Part shown: piece by piece, positions 1 to 8,039 of the stretch
How positions within the stretch are numbered: position 1 is the stretch's first letter
Layout of the letters: every line of letters begins with the position of its first letter
Source of the DNA: an uncultured Bacteroidia bacterium
GTDB taxonomy: Bacteria; Bacteroidota; Bacteroidia; Bacteroidales; Prolixibacteraceae
Reading direction: 5' to 3'
DNA: 46,238 nt
Assembly: GCA_903904515.1 (NCBI GenBank)
Contig: CAIVCR010000091.1
Span: 1-46,238, forward strand
The notes under the pieces: generated by a model
Told to the model about the DNA's origin: nothing
Seen by the model: the letters and a program-made list of their open reading frames with translations, nothing else
Databases searched by the model: none
Program-made: the position numbers and the translations under genes

Positions 1-325
1 AGAATAACTTTTTTTGGTGTTGAATACCAAAAAGTTATTTCCCGCTTTGTCCGAGTAAAAAATAGCAGTGCATAAACATCTTAACTTGCTGCATTTATTG
101 TACGAAGAATGGGGAGTATCTTAGATGACTTCATAAGCAGATTCATTAAGAGATAAAGGATAATGGTTAATTTAAAAAAATGCAAATCTATAAAAGAATA
201 TAAGAAACGAAGGGTTCCAGTAAAATATTTATGATATATTTTCTCAATAATAAAAATATATTACAATAATATTTTTACATTGTAGTCGATATTATGCTAT
301 TTAAGTAAATATTTCGATCTTCCCT
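1..325. other. AT-rich non-coding left edge
   Basis: No open reading frame with protein-like composition is visible here. The only clear structure is the hairpin at 3-39. The rest is very AT-rich with several runs of A or T, as expected for Bacteroidota intergenic DNA. It probably holds the promoter of the broken gene that follows, but I could not identify a convincing TAnnTTTG box. Confidence 0.5.
3..39. terminator. Hairpin at left window edge, possible terminator
   Basis: The arms AATAACTTTTTTTGGT (3-18) and ACCAAAAAGTTATT (26-39) pair completely except for two extra T in the left arm, around a 7-nt loop. The stem is AT-rich with little T-tract after it. It may end a gene lying left of the window; its direction is unknown. 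Confidence 0.35.
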
Positions 326-1612
326 ATGAAAAAGCTATTCCAGCGACTTTCGACCACGACCATTGTCAACACGACCTTAGCCATTTTACTTTTATTCGGG
401 TTTTGGGGATGCAAAAAGGGTATAGATCCGGTTGTACTGACTATGGCAAGCTGGAGAATTGAGGATGTCGCACAGCTGAATCGGATCAACGCACTATTCA
501 CACAAAGTCATCCGGATATAACCATCGAATTCCAGGCACAGCCAACGGCTGATTAAGACAAATACCTGCTCACCAAATTGGAAGCAGGTACGGGGGCCGA
601 CATTATGAATATTCGGCCCTACGACCTTGGACAGTCGCTGTATAATGGAGGTTATCTGGCCTCCCTGAACGGGCTGGTATCCAAGATTGACCAATTCACA
701 GCGCAGGTTCGTGGTGCCTGGTCTACCGCAGACGGCAAAATATACGGAGTGCCCCAGACCGGGGTTACACATGGTGTCTATTACCAAAAAAGTATCTTTG
801 CAAAGTATGGGCTCACAGAACCTTCGACCTGGGAAGAGTTCATCGCAGCATGTGACAAGCTTCTTGCGGGTGGAGAGAAAGTGATTGCCCAGGGGGCCAG
901 TGACGACTGGACGCTTTACGAAGCCGTATACTGTGGATTGGGGGCTAATTTCTACGGTGGTGAGCCTGCCCGGCAGGCCCTGTTGGCCGGCACGAAGAAA
1001 ATGACCGATGCTAATTTCGTCCAGGCATTTGAAATGGTCCTGCAGTTGAAAAAGTACCTGCCAGCAGGTTTTGAAACACTTGATTATGATAAAATGCGGG
1101 AGCTGTTCGCTTCAGGTGGAGCAGCCTTTTTCATCGGTGGATCATGGGAGATCTCAAAATTTGAGGAACTGGGATCAAGTTCCTCGAAGATCGGCTTCTT
1201 CGTACCGTCTGTTGTTAAGAGCGGCGATCCTCTCCAATATTGTTTTCAACTTGGTGAAGCATTCGGGATGAACTCAAAGACACGACATAAGAAGGAGGTA
1301 ATCGAATATCTAAACTGGATGACTGAGACAAGTGCTATTCAGGCCCATACGGCTGAACTACCGGGCATGTTTCCCCTCCTTCCGGGTTCCTATTCACTAA
1401 CCAATCCGCTGTCACAGAAGATGTGGAATCCTACATTAACCGCCGAGCTAACCCAACGGCTGATGATTGAAAAGCTCAGTATTAAATCACCCAAAGGCAG
1501 TGTACTAATGAACGAAGCTCTCACGCAAATGCTCAAGGGAACACTCACACCGGGACAAGCCGCAGCATAGGTACAGAGTGGGTTGGATACCTGGTATAAG
1601 CCAGGCCTGTAA
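326..1612 (+). pseudogene. ABC-type sugar-binding lipoprotein, broken by two in-frame stop codons
   Basis: Reads as one 428-codon frame for an extracellular solute-binding protein of family 1, the usual length for sugar-binding lipoproteins. An N-terminal signal with lipobox LLFGFWGC is followed by a SWRIEDVAQLN start of the mature domain and, at the far end, the typical GLDTWYKPGL tail. The frame is interrupted by TAA at 554-556 (between ...QAQPTAD and DKYLLTKLEAGTG) and by TAG at 1568-1570 (between GTLTPGQAAA and VQSGLDTWY). It closes with TAA at 1610-1612. There is no frameshift, and the part after the first stop has only a TTG as possible start (578). Likely original codons are TAC/TAT (Tyr) and CAG (Gln). 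No permease or ATPase genes are adjacent, so the gene had already lost its transporter or used a distant one. Two sequencing errors are the alternative. Confidence 0.85.
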
Positions 1613-1742
1613 AAAATCATTTATTTATCTTTAGAAGATCATTTTGTGCAGCACTGAAAAGTAAAATTCGGGACTACATCCAAAAATTCACTTGTATATA
1701 ATTGATATTAAACGATTTTAGGATAGATTCAAGTGCGATTGC

Positions 1743-2168
1743 TTAGTCTATCGCCTTGCTGGATATATGGCTGCCGGAATTGGTATACCCATCCTGGTTA
1801 CTCTTCGAATTTAGATTGGATTTGTAAAATTGTCTTAATACTACCTTTTGTAATACACGTTTTATAATTAATTCGGCAATTATGTTGAAATGATTTTGGT
1901 CTTTATCCCTATGGAAATATTTTTGCAATTGGGCTTCACTGATATCAACCCGATAAAGTAATTGCATCAAATTAGAATCGGGTATTTCCCCTTTTCGCTG
2001 CAGTTCATAAGCAATTTTTTCATGGATGGTGTTATAATCCGGCTCAAGAGTCTCTATAAAATCAATGGAAAAACCACCCTGTTCAAAATCTTTTGCCAAT
2101 TGTACTTTAAAGGCATCAAACAAATTTCTACTACTTAACTGATCTTTAAGGCTTGGTAAATCCTGCAT
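1743..2168 (-). CDS. Conserved-looking hypothetical protein, 141 aa
   Basis: I do not recognise a family. The product is soluble, without signal peptide or membrane segments, and rich in charged helix-forming residues: an acidic N-terminal half (FEQGGFSIDFIETLEPDYN) and a basic C-terminal half (IIKRVLQKVVLRQFYKSN). The last 20 residues are Ser/Asn-rich and probably disordered. It looks real because it is preceded by one of the best promoters of the window (TTG at 2216-2218, 20 nt, TACTTTTG at 2188-2195 on the minus strand) at a suitable distance from the ATG. It stands alone, tail-to-tail with the broken sugar-binding gene. Confidence 0.65.
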   Translation of the reverse strand: MQDLPSLKDQLSSRNLFDAFKVQLAKDFEQGGFSIDFIETLEPDYNTIHEKIAYELQRKGEIPDSNLMQLLYRVDISEAQLQKYFHRDKDQNHFNIIAELIIKRVLQKVVLRQFYKSNLNSKSNQDGYTNSGSHISSKAID

Positions 2169-2187
2169 TGTTTTTTTTAATCTAAAC

Positions 2188-2218
2188 CAAAAGTAAGTAC
2201 AAAACTTTAAGTAAGCAA
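2188..2218 (-). promoter_or_regulatory. Bacteroidota-type promoter for the 141-aa gene
   Basis: On the minus strand TTG (2216-2218) is followed after 20 nt by TACTTTTG (2188-2195), matching the -33 TTG and -7 TAnnTTTG boxes of Bacteroidota sigma-A promoters. Transcription would begin near 2181, giving a short leader before the ATG at 2168. Confidence 0.55.
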
Positions 2219-2408
2219 TAATAGTGCTTAGGAATCATTATTAATAATTTAAACAAAGAATTTCATGGTGAAAATTAGAATAGTATTTTATTCATAAATT
2301 TACACAGAACAAAGTAAACAATTTCAATCGACCTGTTTTACGGGGGGATATTGAGGGTTGAACAATTTTATTTACTCTTTTGTTAAACATATTTATATTT
2401 AATAGTGA

Positions 2409-3542
2409 ATGGGGATAAATTTGACACTGATTATCAGTTTTATTTTGGCATTGGCTATTTCAATCTACGAAGTACCAGTAATTGTTAGAGTTGTTAAGAA
2501 ACTGGGGTTACTCGATCATCCGAACGAGCGATCGTCAGCAATTAAAGCGATTCCAACACTAGGTGGCATAGCCATTTTTCTTAGTTTTATATTCTCCTCA
2601 ACAATAGGCTTAAGCAATTATGACTTACCTGAAACAAAATATATTCTTCCTGCACTTATATTAATCTTCTTTGTTGGTCTTGTTGACGATATTGTAAGTA
2701 CATCACCCATTAAAAAATTAATCTTCCAGATAATAGTAGCCGCAATTCTGGTCTTTATGGCCAAAATACGGTTAACCAATCTTCACGGGACATTTGGAAT
2801 CTGGGAGATCGGCCTCATTCCGGGATCGATCCTCTCTTGTTTTATTATTATAGTTATTACAAATGCATTTAATCTGATCGATGGTATAGACGGACTGGCA
2901 GCAGGGATAACGATGCTTATTGCAGCGGTTTTTGGAGGCTGGTTTTATGTAAGCGGTCATTTCAATTATGCAATTCTCTCATTTTGTTTAGTTGGGTCTG
3001 TGCTGGGATTTTTCTACTTTAATGTTTACGGAAAAAAGAATAAAATTTTCATGGGAGATACCGGATCACTGGTAATCGGAACACTGATATCAATCCTGGT
3101 GATTCAATTTAATGAGTTAAATATTGATCAAACCAATGCCTATGCAGTTCAGTCAGCTCCTGCCATTTCATTCGGAATTCTTTCATATCCTCTGATGGAT
3201 CTCATCCGTGTAATTTTGATCAGAATCTCCCATTTCAGACATCCGTTCCAGGCAGATAAAAATCATTTTCACCATCGTTTACTTACCCTGGGATTATCCC
3301 ATCAATTGGCAACCTACAGTATTGTTGGATTTAATATTTTATTTATAATAGCCGTTTTCTTACTCAATCGCATAGGATTCACCAGCCTGATGTTCTATAT
3401 CTTGGTTGCATGTTTCATTCTTGTAATGGTTCCGGCTTATTTCATTCAAAAGAACAGACTGATTCGCGAAGGCGATCCTGTTCAACAACTTCTAATGCCT
3501 GGCCCTTTGAATGAAGTAAATGGTGAAAAGAAAAAAATGTGA
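2409..3542 (+). CDS. Undecaprenyl-phosphate GlcNAc-1-phosphate transferase-like (WecA/MraY family)
   Basis: A polytopic inner-membrane enzyme of glycosyltransferase family 4 that moves a sugar-1-phosphate from a UDP-sugar to undecaprenyl phosphate, the first step of surface polysaccharide or O-antigen repeat units. Visible family motifs, in order, are VDDI (D93-D94), NLIDGIDG (155-162), MGDTGS (215-220) and the cytoplasmic His motif HFHHR (286-290), with about ten or eleven hydrophobic segments. Length 377 aa is usual for the WecA/TagO/RgpG branch. The ATG at 2409 directly precedes a membrane-anchor sequence. MraY is less likely because of the HFHHR motif and the lack of cell-division neighbours. 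The exact sugar cannot be read from the sequence. The gene is monocistronic and ends at the strong terminator at 3587-3624. Confidence 0.9.
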   Translation: MGINLTLIISFILALAISIYEVPVIVRVVKKLGLLDHPNERSSAIKAIPTLGGIAIFLSFIFSSTIGLSNYDLPETKYILPALILIFFVGLVDDIVSTSPIKKLIFQIIVAAILVFMAKIRLTNLHGTFGIWEIGLIPGSILSCFIIIVITNAFNLIDGIDGLAAGITMLIAAVFGGWFYVSGHFNYAILSFCLVGSVLGFFYFNVYGKKNKIFMGDTGSLVIGTLISILVIQFNELNIDQTNAYAVQSAPAISFGILSYPLMDLIRVILIRISHFRHPFQADKNHFHHRLLTLGLSHQLATYSIVGFNILFIIAVFLLNRIGFTSLMFYILVACFILVMVPAYFIQKNRLIREGDPVQQLLMPGPLNEVNGEKKKM

Positions 3543-3586
3543 ATGTTGTCAGTTGTCTTAAAAACTGTGCAATTTGTTTATCAACT

Positions 3587-3624
3587 AAAAAAGGTGGATC
3601 CCTCAGAAGAGATCCACCTTTTTT
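3587..3624. terminator. Bidirectional rho-independent terminator
   Basis: A perfect 14-bp stem AAAAAAGGTGGATC (3587-3600) / GATCCACCTTTTTT (3611-3624) with a 10-nt loop. A-tract and T-tract flank it symmetrically, so it can stop both the WecA-like gene from the left and the YceI gene from the right. Confidence 0.9.
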
Positions 3625-3641
3625 AGTACTAATTGGTTTTA

Positions 3642-4262
3642 CTATTTCTTATTCGCTGTGATATCAAAATCCAGTGTGAAATCATCACTGATCATTTTGT
3701 CTCCCAGACCCTGGAAGAAGCTTCCTGAACCATATTTGATATCGTAAAGGGTCCTGTTAACCGTGATTACTCCCTGAGCACTCAGTTTATCTCCACTAAC
3801 TTTAATTTTCGCATTAAACTCTACCGGCTTTTTGATCCCTTTGATGGTAAGGTCTGCTGCGAAATGATACTCATCCCCAGATACTGGAGTAACCTTATTG
3901 ATAACCATACTTGCCTTTGGAAACTTTTCGATCGAAAAAAAGTCATCCGACGAAAGGTGGCCGATCAGTTTTTTGTTCCACTCTGCATCAGTTAAATCTT
4001 CATCGACGATGGTTTTCATATCAATTTCAAAAGATCCACCTGTAACCTTGTCTTTGGAGACGGCTAAACTACCATTATCAAAAGAGATAGTACCAGTATG
4101 CTTACCGGTCACTTTCTTTCCCTCCCATTTTACTTTACTGACTGCTTTATCAACAACATAATCAGCTGCTCTGACATTTGAATTTGCAATTACAATGGTC
4201 AGAACCAGAAAGACCACCTTAAAAATTACCTGATTAAAGATTCTACTTTTGCTTGTTTTCAT
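3642..4262 (-). CDS. YceI family periplasmic lipid-binding-like protein
   Basis: A 206-aa exported protein of the YceI (lipocalin-like, isoprenoid-binding) family. It starts with a Sec signal peptide (KVVFLVLTIVIANSNVRA) and the mature part begins ADYVVDKAVSKVKWEGKKVTGKHTG, typical of the family, with a C-terminal SDDFTLDFDI strand. An upstream in-frame ATG (4439) would add 59 residues of low-quality sequence, so I place the start at 4262, immediately before the positively charged signal peptide. Members bind polyprenyl or similar lipids and are often induced by stress; the ligand here is unknown. It converges on the WecA-like gene and follows the creD gene on the same strand after a gap of about 200 nt, so it may be separately transcribed. 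Confidence 0.9.
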   Translation of the reverse strand: MKTSKSRIFNQVIFKVVFLVLTIVIANSNVRAADYVVDKAVSKVKWEGKKVTGKHTGTISFDNGSLAVSKDKVTGGSFEIDMKTIVDEDLTDAEWNKKLIGHLSSDDFFSIEKFPKASMVINKVTPVSGDEYHFAADLTIKGIKKPVEFNAKIKVSGDKLSAQGVITVNRTLYDIKYGSGSFFQGLGDKMISDDFTLDFDITANKK

Positions 4263-4464
4263 TTTTATAAATTTTAAATTATTTGTTTTATTTTGACAGT
4301 GCAAAAGTGCATCGGAATAGATACTCAGGAGTAACAGAATTAAGAAATAGTGTGGTACATTTTGGAAATATTCGTAATGTCCTACATTTTTTTCCGAAGG
4401 CCTCAAACTTAAAAGCCAGAATAGAAAATCGCCGGACACAATTATGCAGCATTACAAATCCCCA

Positions 4465-5772
4465 CTATCCTTCTGAATACCAATTAATTTGCTGCGATGC
4501 ACGCATAATAATTGCCAGAATAACAAACAGTCCGATACTTCCTGCAAGAAGTGCATAATCCTGCAACTGTAAAATGGTAAAAAGAAACAAGTATAATCCC
4601 GTTTGCAAAAGGGTTATCCAGACCACCATCCGCAAATTTCGCAGCATTGTAAAAGTATACCACGATATCAGTGTTGTGACGGCCACGGCTGAAATCAGGT
4701 AAGCCAGGTTGAACCCGATTTGTTCACCAATGGAAGTGAGCAGCGCATAAAAAATCAGCAATGCAAATGCCACCAGCGAATACTGGAACGGATGAATCCT
4801 TATCTTACTTTTAATTTCAATGAAAATAAAGATGATAAAGTTTAGTGCAATAAACAGTATGGCATACTTTACCGAACGCATCGATTTCTGGTAATGATCC
4901 ACCGGAATAAGCAGTTCAACACCCAATTTTGCCTCATGGGTGTTGAATTTTCGGTCGATCCACTGCTGCGGGAAATTGCGGTTCAGATGGGTCACCTGCC
5001 AATCAGCGGTAAATCCTTTGGAGGTAACCAGACGATTGGCCGGCAGAAATCCCCCCGTAAAACCTGGCTGTGACCAGTCAGACTGCATAGAAACTTCTGA
5101 TGTTTTTCCTAAAGCTTCAATTGCCAGGTCCTCTGATCCGTTTAAAACCAGCTCCAGTTCAAAACTCAGGGGCTGTTTCAGATCAACAGAGTTGGCTTTT
5201 ATAGTAATTCCCGATTGAAACAGATCGGTATCGGCGACTCCGGGTTCAACTTTGCATTTCTCACCATTTAAAATTAATTCAGGCAGATTTTTAATTCCAC
5301 GCATATCTGAAACACCAATAGTAAAATAAGCAGCGCCCCAGTTGTAACTGGCATTTTGAAGGTCTAATTGGGAAACATCAGGCTGCGCAAACGACCCTTT
5401 TATTTTAAGTTTCCCTTCGTAAACCACGTCCTTGTAAATCCCGCGCTGACGGGTTTCCGGGAAAAGAACCCCTTCCGTTTTCAATTTTTCAGGGAGGAAA
5501 TGGGCCACTCCGTGTCGTTCCTTAATTACCTGATTGTTCTCACCCTGTTCCGTCACCGAAAACGGCACATTTAATACCGGGCCGGCTACAACCTGTTTTC
5601 CTCCCCATTGAGCGTAAAGTTCATTTTTCACTGTTTGGCTTAGGGCGATTCGCTCACGAATGACATCCTGTATTAAAAACGACGGAATTAGCAGCATAAT
5701 GGCCAATCCGGAAACGATGATCATCTTCACACTGTAACTGTTCAGGAACTGCTGAATACTTTTTGTTTCCAT
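4465..5772 (-). CDS. creD: CreD-family inner-membrane protein
   Basis: A 435-aa membrane protein of the CreD (cell envelope integrity) family. The N-terminal signature (SVKMIIVSGLAIMLLIPSFLIQDVIRERIALS) is followed by a large periplasmic domain (about 40-300) and a cluster of five or so membrane segments from about residue 305 to near the C-terminus. Length is close to E. coli CreD (about 450). In Bacteroidota this family is commonly encoded beside a small winged-helix regulator, as here (51 nt upstream). Its biochemical activity is not established; in enterobacteria it is linked to envelope stress and beta-lactam/colicin phenotypes. The promoter region carries the ACTTTG-N5-CAAAGT palindrome also found in front of the upstream gene pair, implying common control. 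No sensor kinase CreC or regulator CreB is in the window. Confidence 0.9.
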   Translation of the reverse strand: METKSIQQFLNSYSVKMIIVSGLAIMLLIPSFLIQDVIRERIALSQTVKNELYAQWGGKQVVAGPVLNVPFSVTEQGENNQVIKERHGVAHFLPEKLKTEGVLFPETRQRGIYKDVVYEGKLKIKGSFAQPDVSQLDLQNASYNWGAAYFTIGVSDMRGIKNLPELILNGEKCKVEPGVADTDLFQSGITIKANSVDLKQPLSFELELVLNGSEDLAIEALGKTSEVSMQSDWSQPGFTGGFLPANRLVTSKGFTADWQVTHLNRNFPQQWIDRKFNTHEAKLGVELLIPVDHYQKSMRSVKYAILFIALNFIIFIFIEIKSKIRIHPFQYSLVAFALLIFYALLTSIGEQIGFNLAYLISAVAVTTLISWYTFTMLRNLRMVVWITLLQTGLYLFLFTILQLQDYALLAGSIGLFVILAIIMRASQQINWYSEG

Positions 5773-5791
5773 GGTTTTGAGTTTTAAAAGT

Positions 5792-5808
5792 ACTTTGAAT
5801 TACAAAGT
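5792..5808. promoter_or_regulatory. Palindromic operator overlapping the creD -7 box
   Basis: ACTTTG-AATTA-CAAAGT is a perfect 6+6 palindrome with a 5-nt spacer, 20 nt before the creD ATG. Its right half is part of a TAACTTTG box on the minus strand (5803-5810), so a protein bound here would cover the polymerase site. An almost identical copy lies at 6820-6836. Confidence 0.65.
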
Positions 5809-5823
5809 TATTAATAAAAAAAA

Positions 5824-6120
5824 TTAGTGATTGCTTATCAACTCTTCAAGTGCCGCCAGATGTTGTTGAAACAACGATCTCCCATTTACAGTTGCCATGT
5901 AGGTTGTACTAGGTTTGCGACCAATAAATTGCTTCGAAACAACAATGATTTTGCGGAGTTCCAGCGCTTTGAGGTGGCTGGCAAGATTTCCGTCAGTCAA
6001 TCCGAGAAGTTCCTTCAGCGCATTAAAATCCACCGTGTCATTCACCATTAGGGCTGACATGATTCCAAGCCTGATGCGGCTTTCAAAAACTTTCTGAAGG
6101 TTTGCAATTGGATTCTTCAC
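5824..6120 (-). CDS. Small winged-helix transcriptional regulator (HTH_34 type)
   Basis: A 98-aa DNA-binding protein consisting of one winged-helix domain. RIRLGIMSALMV is helix 1, FNALKELLGLTDGNLASHLKALE the helix-turn-helix, and IIVVSKQFIGRKPSTTYMATVNGRSLFQQHLAALEELI the wing and dimerisation helix. This is the family of MarR/ArsR-like regulators described as winged helix DNA-binding domain PF13601. No cysteine metal site or ligand domain is visible, so the signal is unknown; dimerisation alone may be modulated. It lies between the 212-aa membrane protein (51-nt gap) and creD (51-nt gap) on the same strand, and it is the obvious candidate to bind the two palindromes at 5792-5808 and 6820-6836. 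Confidence 0.88.
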   Translation of the reverse strand: MKNPIANLQKVFESRIRLGIMSALMVNDTVDFNALKELLGLTDGNLASHLKALELRKIIVVSKQFIGRKPSTTYMATVNGRSLFQQHLAALEELISNH

Positions 6121-6171
6121 AAGAAATTATTTACTGTTTTATGACTTCTCAATTTATCTTTTATCCGATTT

Positions 6172-6810
6172 TTAACGTTCATGACGGAAATACATTACTA
6201 CTCCATACAGGATATGCATCAGGCCAAAACCCATTGTCCAAAAAAGCAACCCCTGATTAACGAAAACCCCGGCCAAAATACCCAAAACTATTTCGGTCAA
6301 CCCAAGGTAATGAATTTCACTAAAAGTAAACTTCCCTGCATTTACAAGCGACAATCCGTAAAAAATCAGCATAACTGAAGCCACCAGTCCCATATTGTGT
6401 TGTAACACCAAAATCAGTATAAATATTCCGCCGGATACCAATGGAATCAGTAAATGAACCAGTAAACGCCGGGTTGAGTTGGTCCAAAACTGCAGGCCAC
6501 CCTTTTTTGCTTTCCTTTTTGAAAAATAAATAGCACCTAAAACCGAAAATCCCAAAACCACCAATGCATCTGCCGCAAGTTTAACAATGATGCCAGAAAT
6601 AGTCCAGCCACCAGGATTAAATGAGCCTGCATCATATTGAACATGACCAAAATCCAGAATAAAAAACCAGGCAATTGCTGCACCGGTTAAGGCACATACC
6701 CCGGCAAAAATTCCGGATAAGCCGCTTAGCGATAAAAATTTGGACGACCGTTCCATGATTTCACGAATGGTCTGAAGATCCTCCCTGGGAGTTGGTAAAT
6801 TTGTTTTCAT
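6172..6810 (-). CDS. Uncharacterised polytopic membrane protein, 212 aa
   Basis: No named family recognised. A soluble basic-amphipathic start (TPREDLQTIREIMERSSKFLSLSG) is followed by about six hydrophobic segments, with a KRKAKKGG loop and a RHER C-terminus suggesting a cytoplasmic tail. Similar proteins are seen beside HTH_34 regulators in Bacteroidota, where the regulator and membrane protein form a unit; this is from memory, not from a search. It is the first gene of a probable two-gene transcript with the regulator, starting from the promoter at 6831-6863, and shares the palindromic operator with creD. Confidence 0.7.
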   Translation of the reverse strand: MKTNLPTPREDLQTIREIMERSSKFLSLSGLSGIFAGVCALTGAAIAWFFILDFGHVQYDAGSFNPGGWTISGIIVKLAADALVVLGFSVLGAIYFSKRKAKKGGLQFWTNSTRRLLVHLLIPLVSGGIFILILVLQHNMGLVASVMLIFYGLSLVNAGKFTFSEIHYLGLTEIVLGILAGVFVNQGLLFWTMGFGLMHILYGVVMYFRHER

Positions 6811-6819
6811 TTAAAAAGT

Positions 6820-6836
6820 ACTTTGAAACACAAAGT
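6820..6836. promoter_or_regulatory. Palindromic operator upstream of the membrane protein/regulator pair
   Basis: ACTTTG-AAACA-CAAAGT, a perfect 6+6 palindrome with a 5-nt spacer, just 10 nt before the ATG at 6810. It is the second copy of the site before creD. The flanks are also alike: AAAAGT precedes both copies on the plus strand and a TTA-rich run follows. Confidence 0.65.
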
Positions 6837-6863
6837 TAGTGATAAAAATTTTAATTCCTACAA
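6831..6863 (-). promoter_or_regulatory. Bacteroidota-type promoter overlapping the operator
   Basis: On the minus strand TTG (6861-6863), 22 nt, TAACTTTG (6831-6838). The -7 box shares six bases with the palindrome at 6820-6836, so operator occupancy should block initiation. The predicted start of transcription (about 6824) leaves a leader of under 20 nt. Confidence 0.55.
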
Positions 6864-7005
6864 GTTGGGCAAAATATTTGATTGATAATAACTGAACCGA
6901 CGGCCGGAATGAATAACCCTGGTCGTAGTTCAAAAGGATGGGAATGGGAACACATTAAACAGTCATAATATCGTTATCAACGAATCAGGAATTTGGCCGA
7001 TGTAT

Positions 7006-7791
7006 TTAGTGGGTTGCCGGAGGACCAGCTACCTTATCCATCCGGAAGGTGGTAATCTGCCCATTGTCTCTTAAGGCTGTCCAGACCATAGTACTTCCGA
7101 TAATACTAATATTCCAGCATTCAAAAGCCTTGCCACTTATTCCTGTTAACAGGTCGTTTGTATAATTGGTTACCAGCAGATCACCATAAAGGAAATAGTG
7201 CCCTGCATTATCCTGTTTACTGGACCACTGACCCGAGCCATCCTGAAAATAGTAATTAAAATGGCCATCAGCGAAGTACTCCCAGTAATGATAACCGTTG
7301 TCGGTAGAGCCAGGAGTGGTCGATTTTCCATACCATGTACCAACAACCTGACTCCTTAGGTCGGCGGTTATTCTCTTGCAGCTGTAAATTTTCAGATCAG
7401 GATATTCCACATTATCAATCAGGAATTTACTTACTGAAAAGGTTAATGATAGCTCATCGACTGATAAAATTTTAAACTCGATATGAAAATTACCTCCAAA
7501 TGCGCCCACCCCATTGAAGATTATACTATTTCCCTTAACGCTGTAACTGTATTTGTCGTTTTCGATCCAGGTTTTGTTATTAACGTCCAATTTATAACCA
7601 ACAGAATAGACCTCTACCTTGTCGGATCGCAGTTCCATAACAAATGAAGCATCGGTCAGAACCTCCTGATCGGCAACACGGGTATTGACCCAGGTGCCCG
7701 GAATGAGTGAAGAATAATCCGGATTATCACTCTTCTTACAGCCCGATATCAGAAATGAAATCAACAATACAATCAGCAGATATTTTTTCAT
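7006..7791 (-). CDS. Lipoprotein with two lipocalin-like domains
   Basis: A 261-aa lipoprotein of unknown role. The signal peptide ends in the lipobox LISGC (Cys18), followed by KKSDN. Two segments start alike, IPGTWVNTR (about residue 31) and VVGTWYGKS (about 150), each followed by beta-strand-rich sequence with aromatic pairs such as YHYWEYFADG. This is the pattern of lipocalin-like domains in Bacteroidota lipoproteins, so it may be a tandem duplication. The second half is richer in Tyr, Trp and Gly. It stands alone, with a TAGTTTTG box (7811-7818, minus strand) in front, and the Asp after CKKS suggests surface or inner-membrane sorting rules cannot be read simply. Confidence 0.7.
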   Translation of the reverse strand: MKKYLLIVLLISFLISGCKKSDNPDYSSLIPGTWVNTRVADQEVLTDASFVMELRSDKVEVYSVGYKLDVNNKTWIENDKYSYSVKGNSIIFNGVGAFGGNFHIEFKILSVDELSLTFSVSKFLIDNVEYPDLKIYSCKRITADLRSQVVGTWYGKSTTPGSTDNGYHYWEYFADGHFNYYFQDGSGQWSSKQDNAGHYFLYGDLLVTNYTNDLLTGISGKAFECWNISIIGSTMVWTALRDNGQITTFRMDKVAGPPATH

Positions 7792-7810
7792 ATGAATCTA
7801 TTTAAAACGT

Positions 7811-7818
7811 CAAAACTA
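7811..7818 (-). promoter_or_regulatory. Candidate -7 box for the lipocalin-like lipoprotein
   Basis: TAGTTTTG on the minus strand, 19 nt before the ATG. No TTG lies at the right distance upstream, so only half of the promoter is supported. Confidence 0.3.
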
Positions 7819-7986
7819 ATCAATTTTAAATTGGTTACTATTGGTTATTTATCATGTTTACATATGTTTTCATCTGTATACTTCCTGTAAATAATAGCTA
7901 TCAGCCTACTAATAGCGTCTTGAAAATATCAATTTATGTTCAGAAACAAATTATATTATCAGATTACAATATTTGCAAATACATAC

Positions 7987-7994
7987 TAAATTTG
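7987..7994 (+). promoter_or_regulatory. Candidate -7 box for the NlpC/P60-like gene
   Basis: TAAATTTG on the plus strand, about 45 nt before the ATG at 8040. No matching -33 TTG at 17-23 nt, so support is partial. Confidence 0.3.
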
Positions 7995-8039
7995 TAATGA
8001 TAGTTTTCTCCGTACTAATCGCAATCTAAATCAAACGTC

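Noticed and set aside
326..1612. Stop codon readthrough or recoding in the sugar-binding protein gene
   Set aside because: TAA and TAG are both used as ordinary stops in other intact genes of this window and no readthrough structure is visible. Nonsense mutation is simpler.
4283..4558. 91-aa plus-strand frame between creD and yceI
   Set aside because: It overlaps the creD end and the non-coding gap, with a composition unlike the neighbouring proteins.
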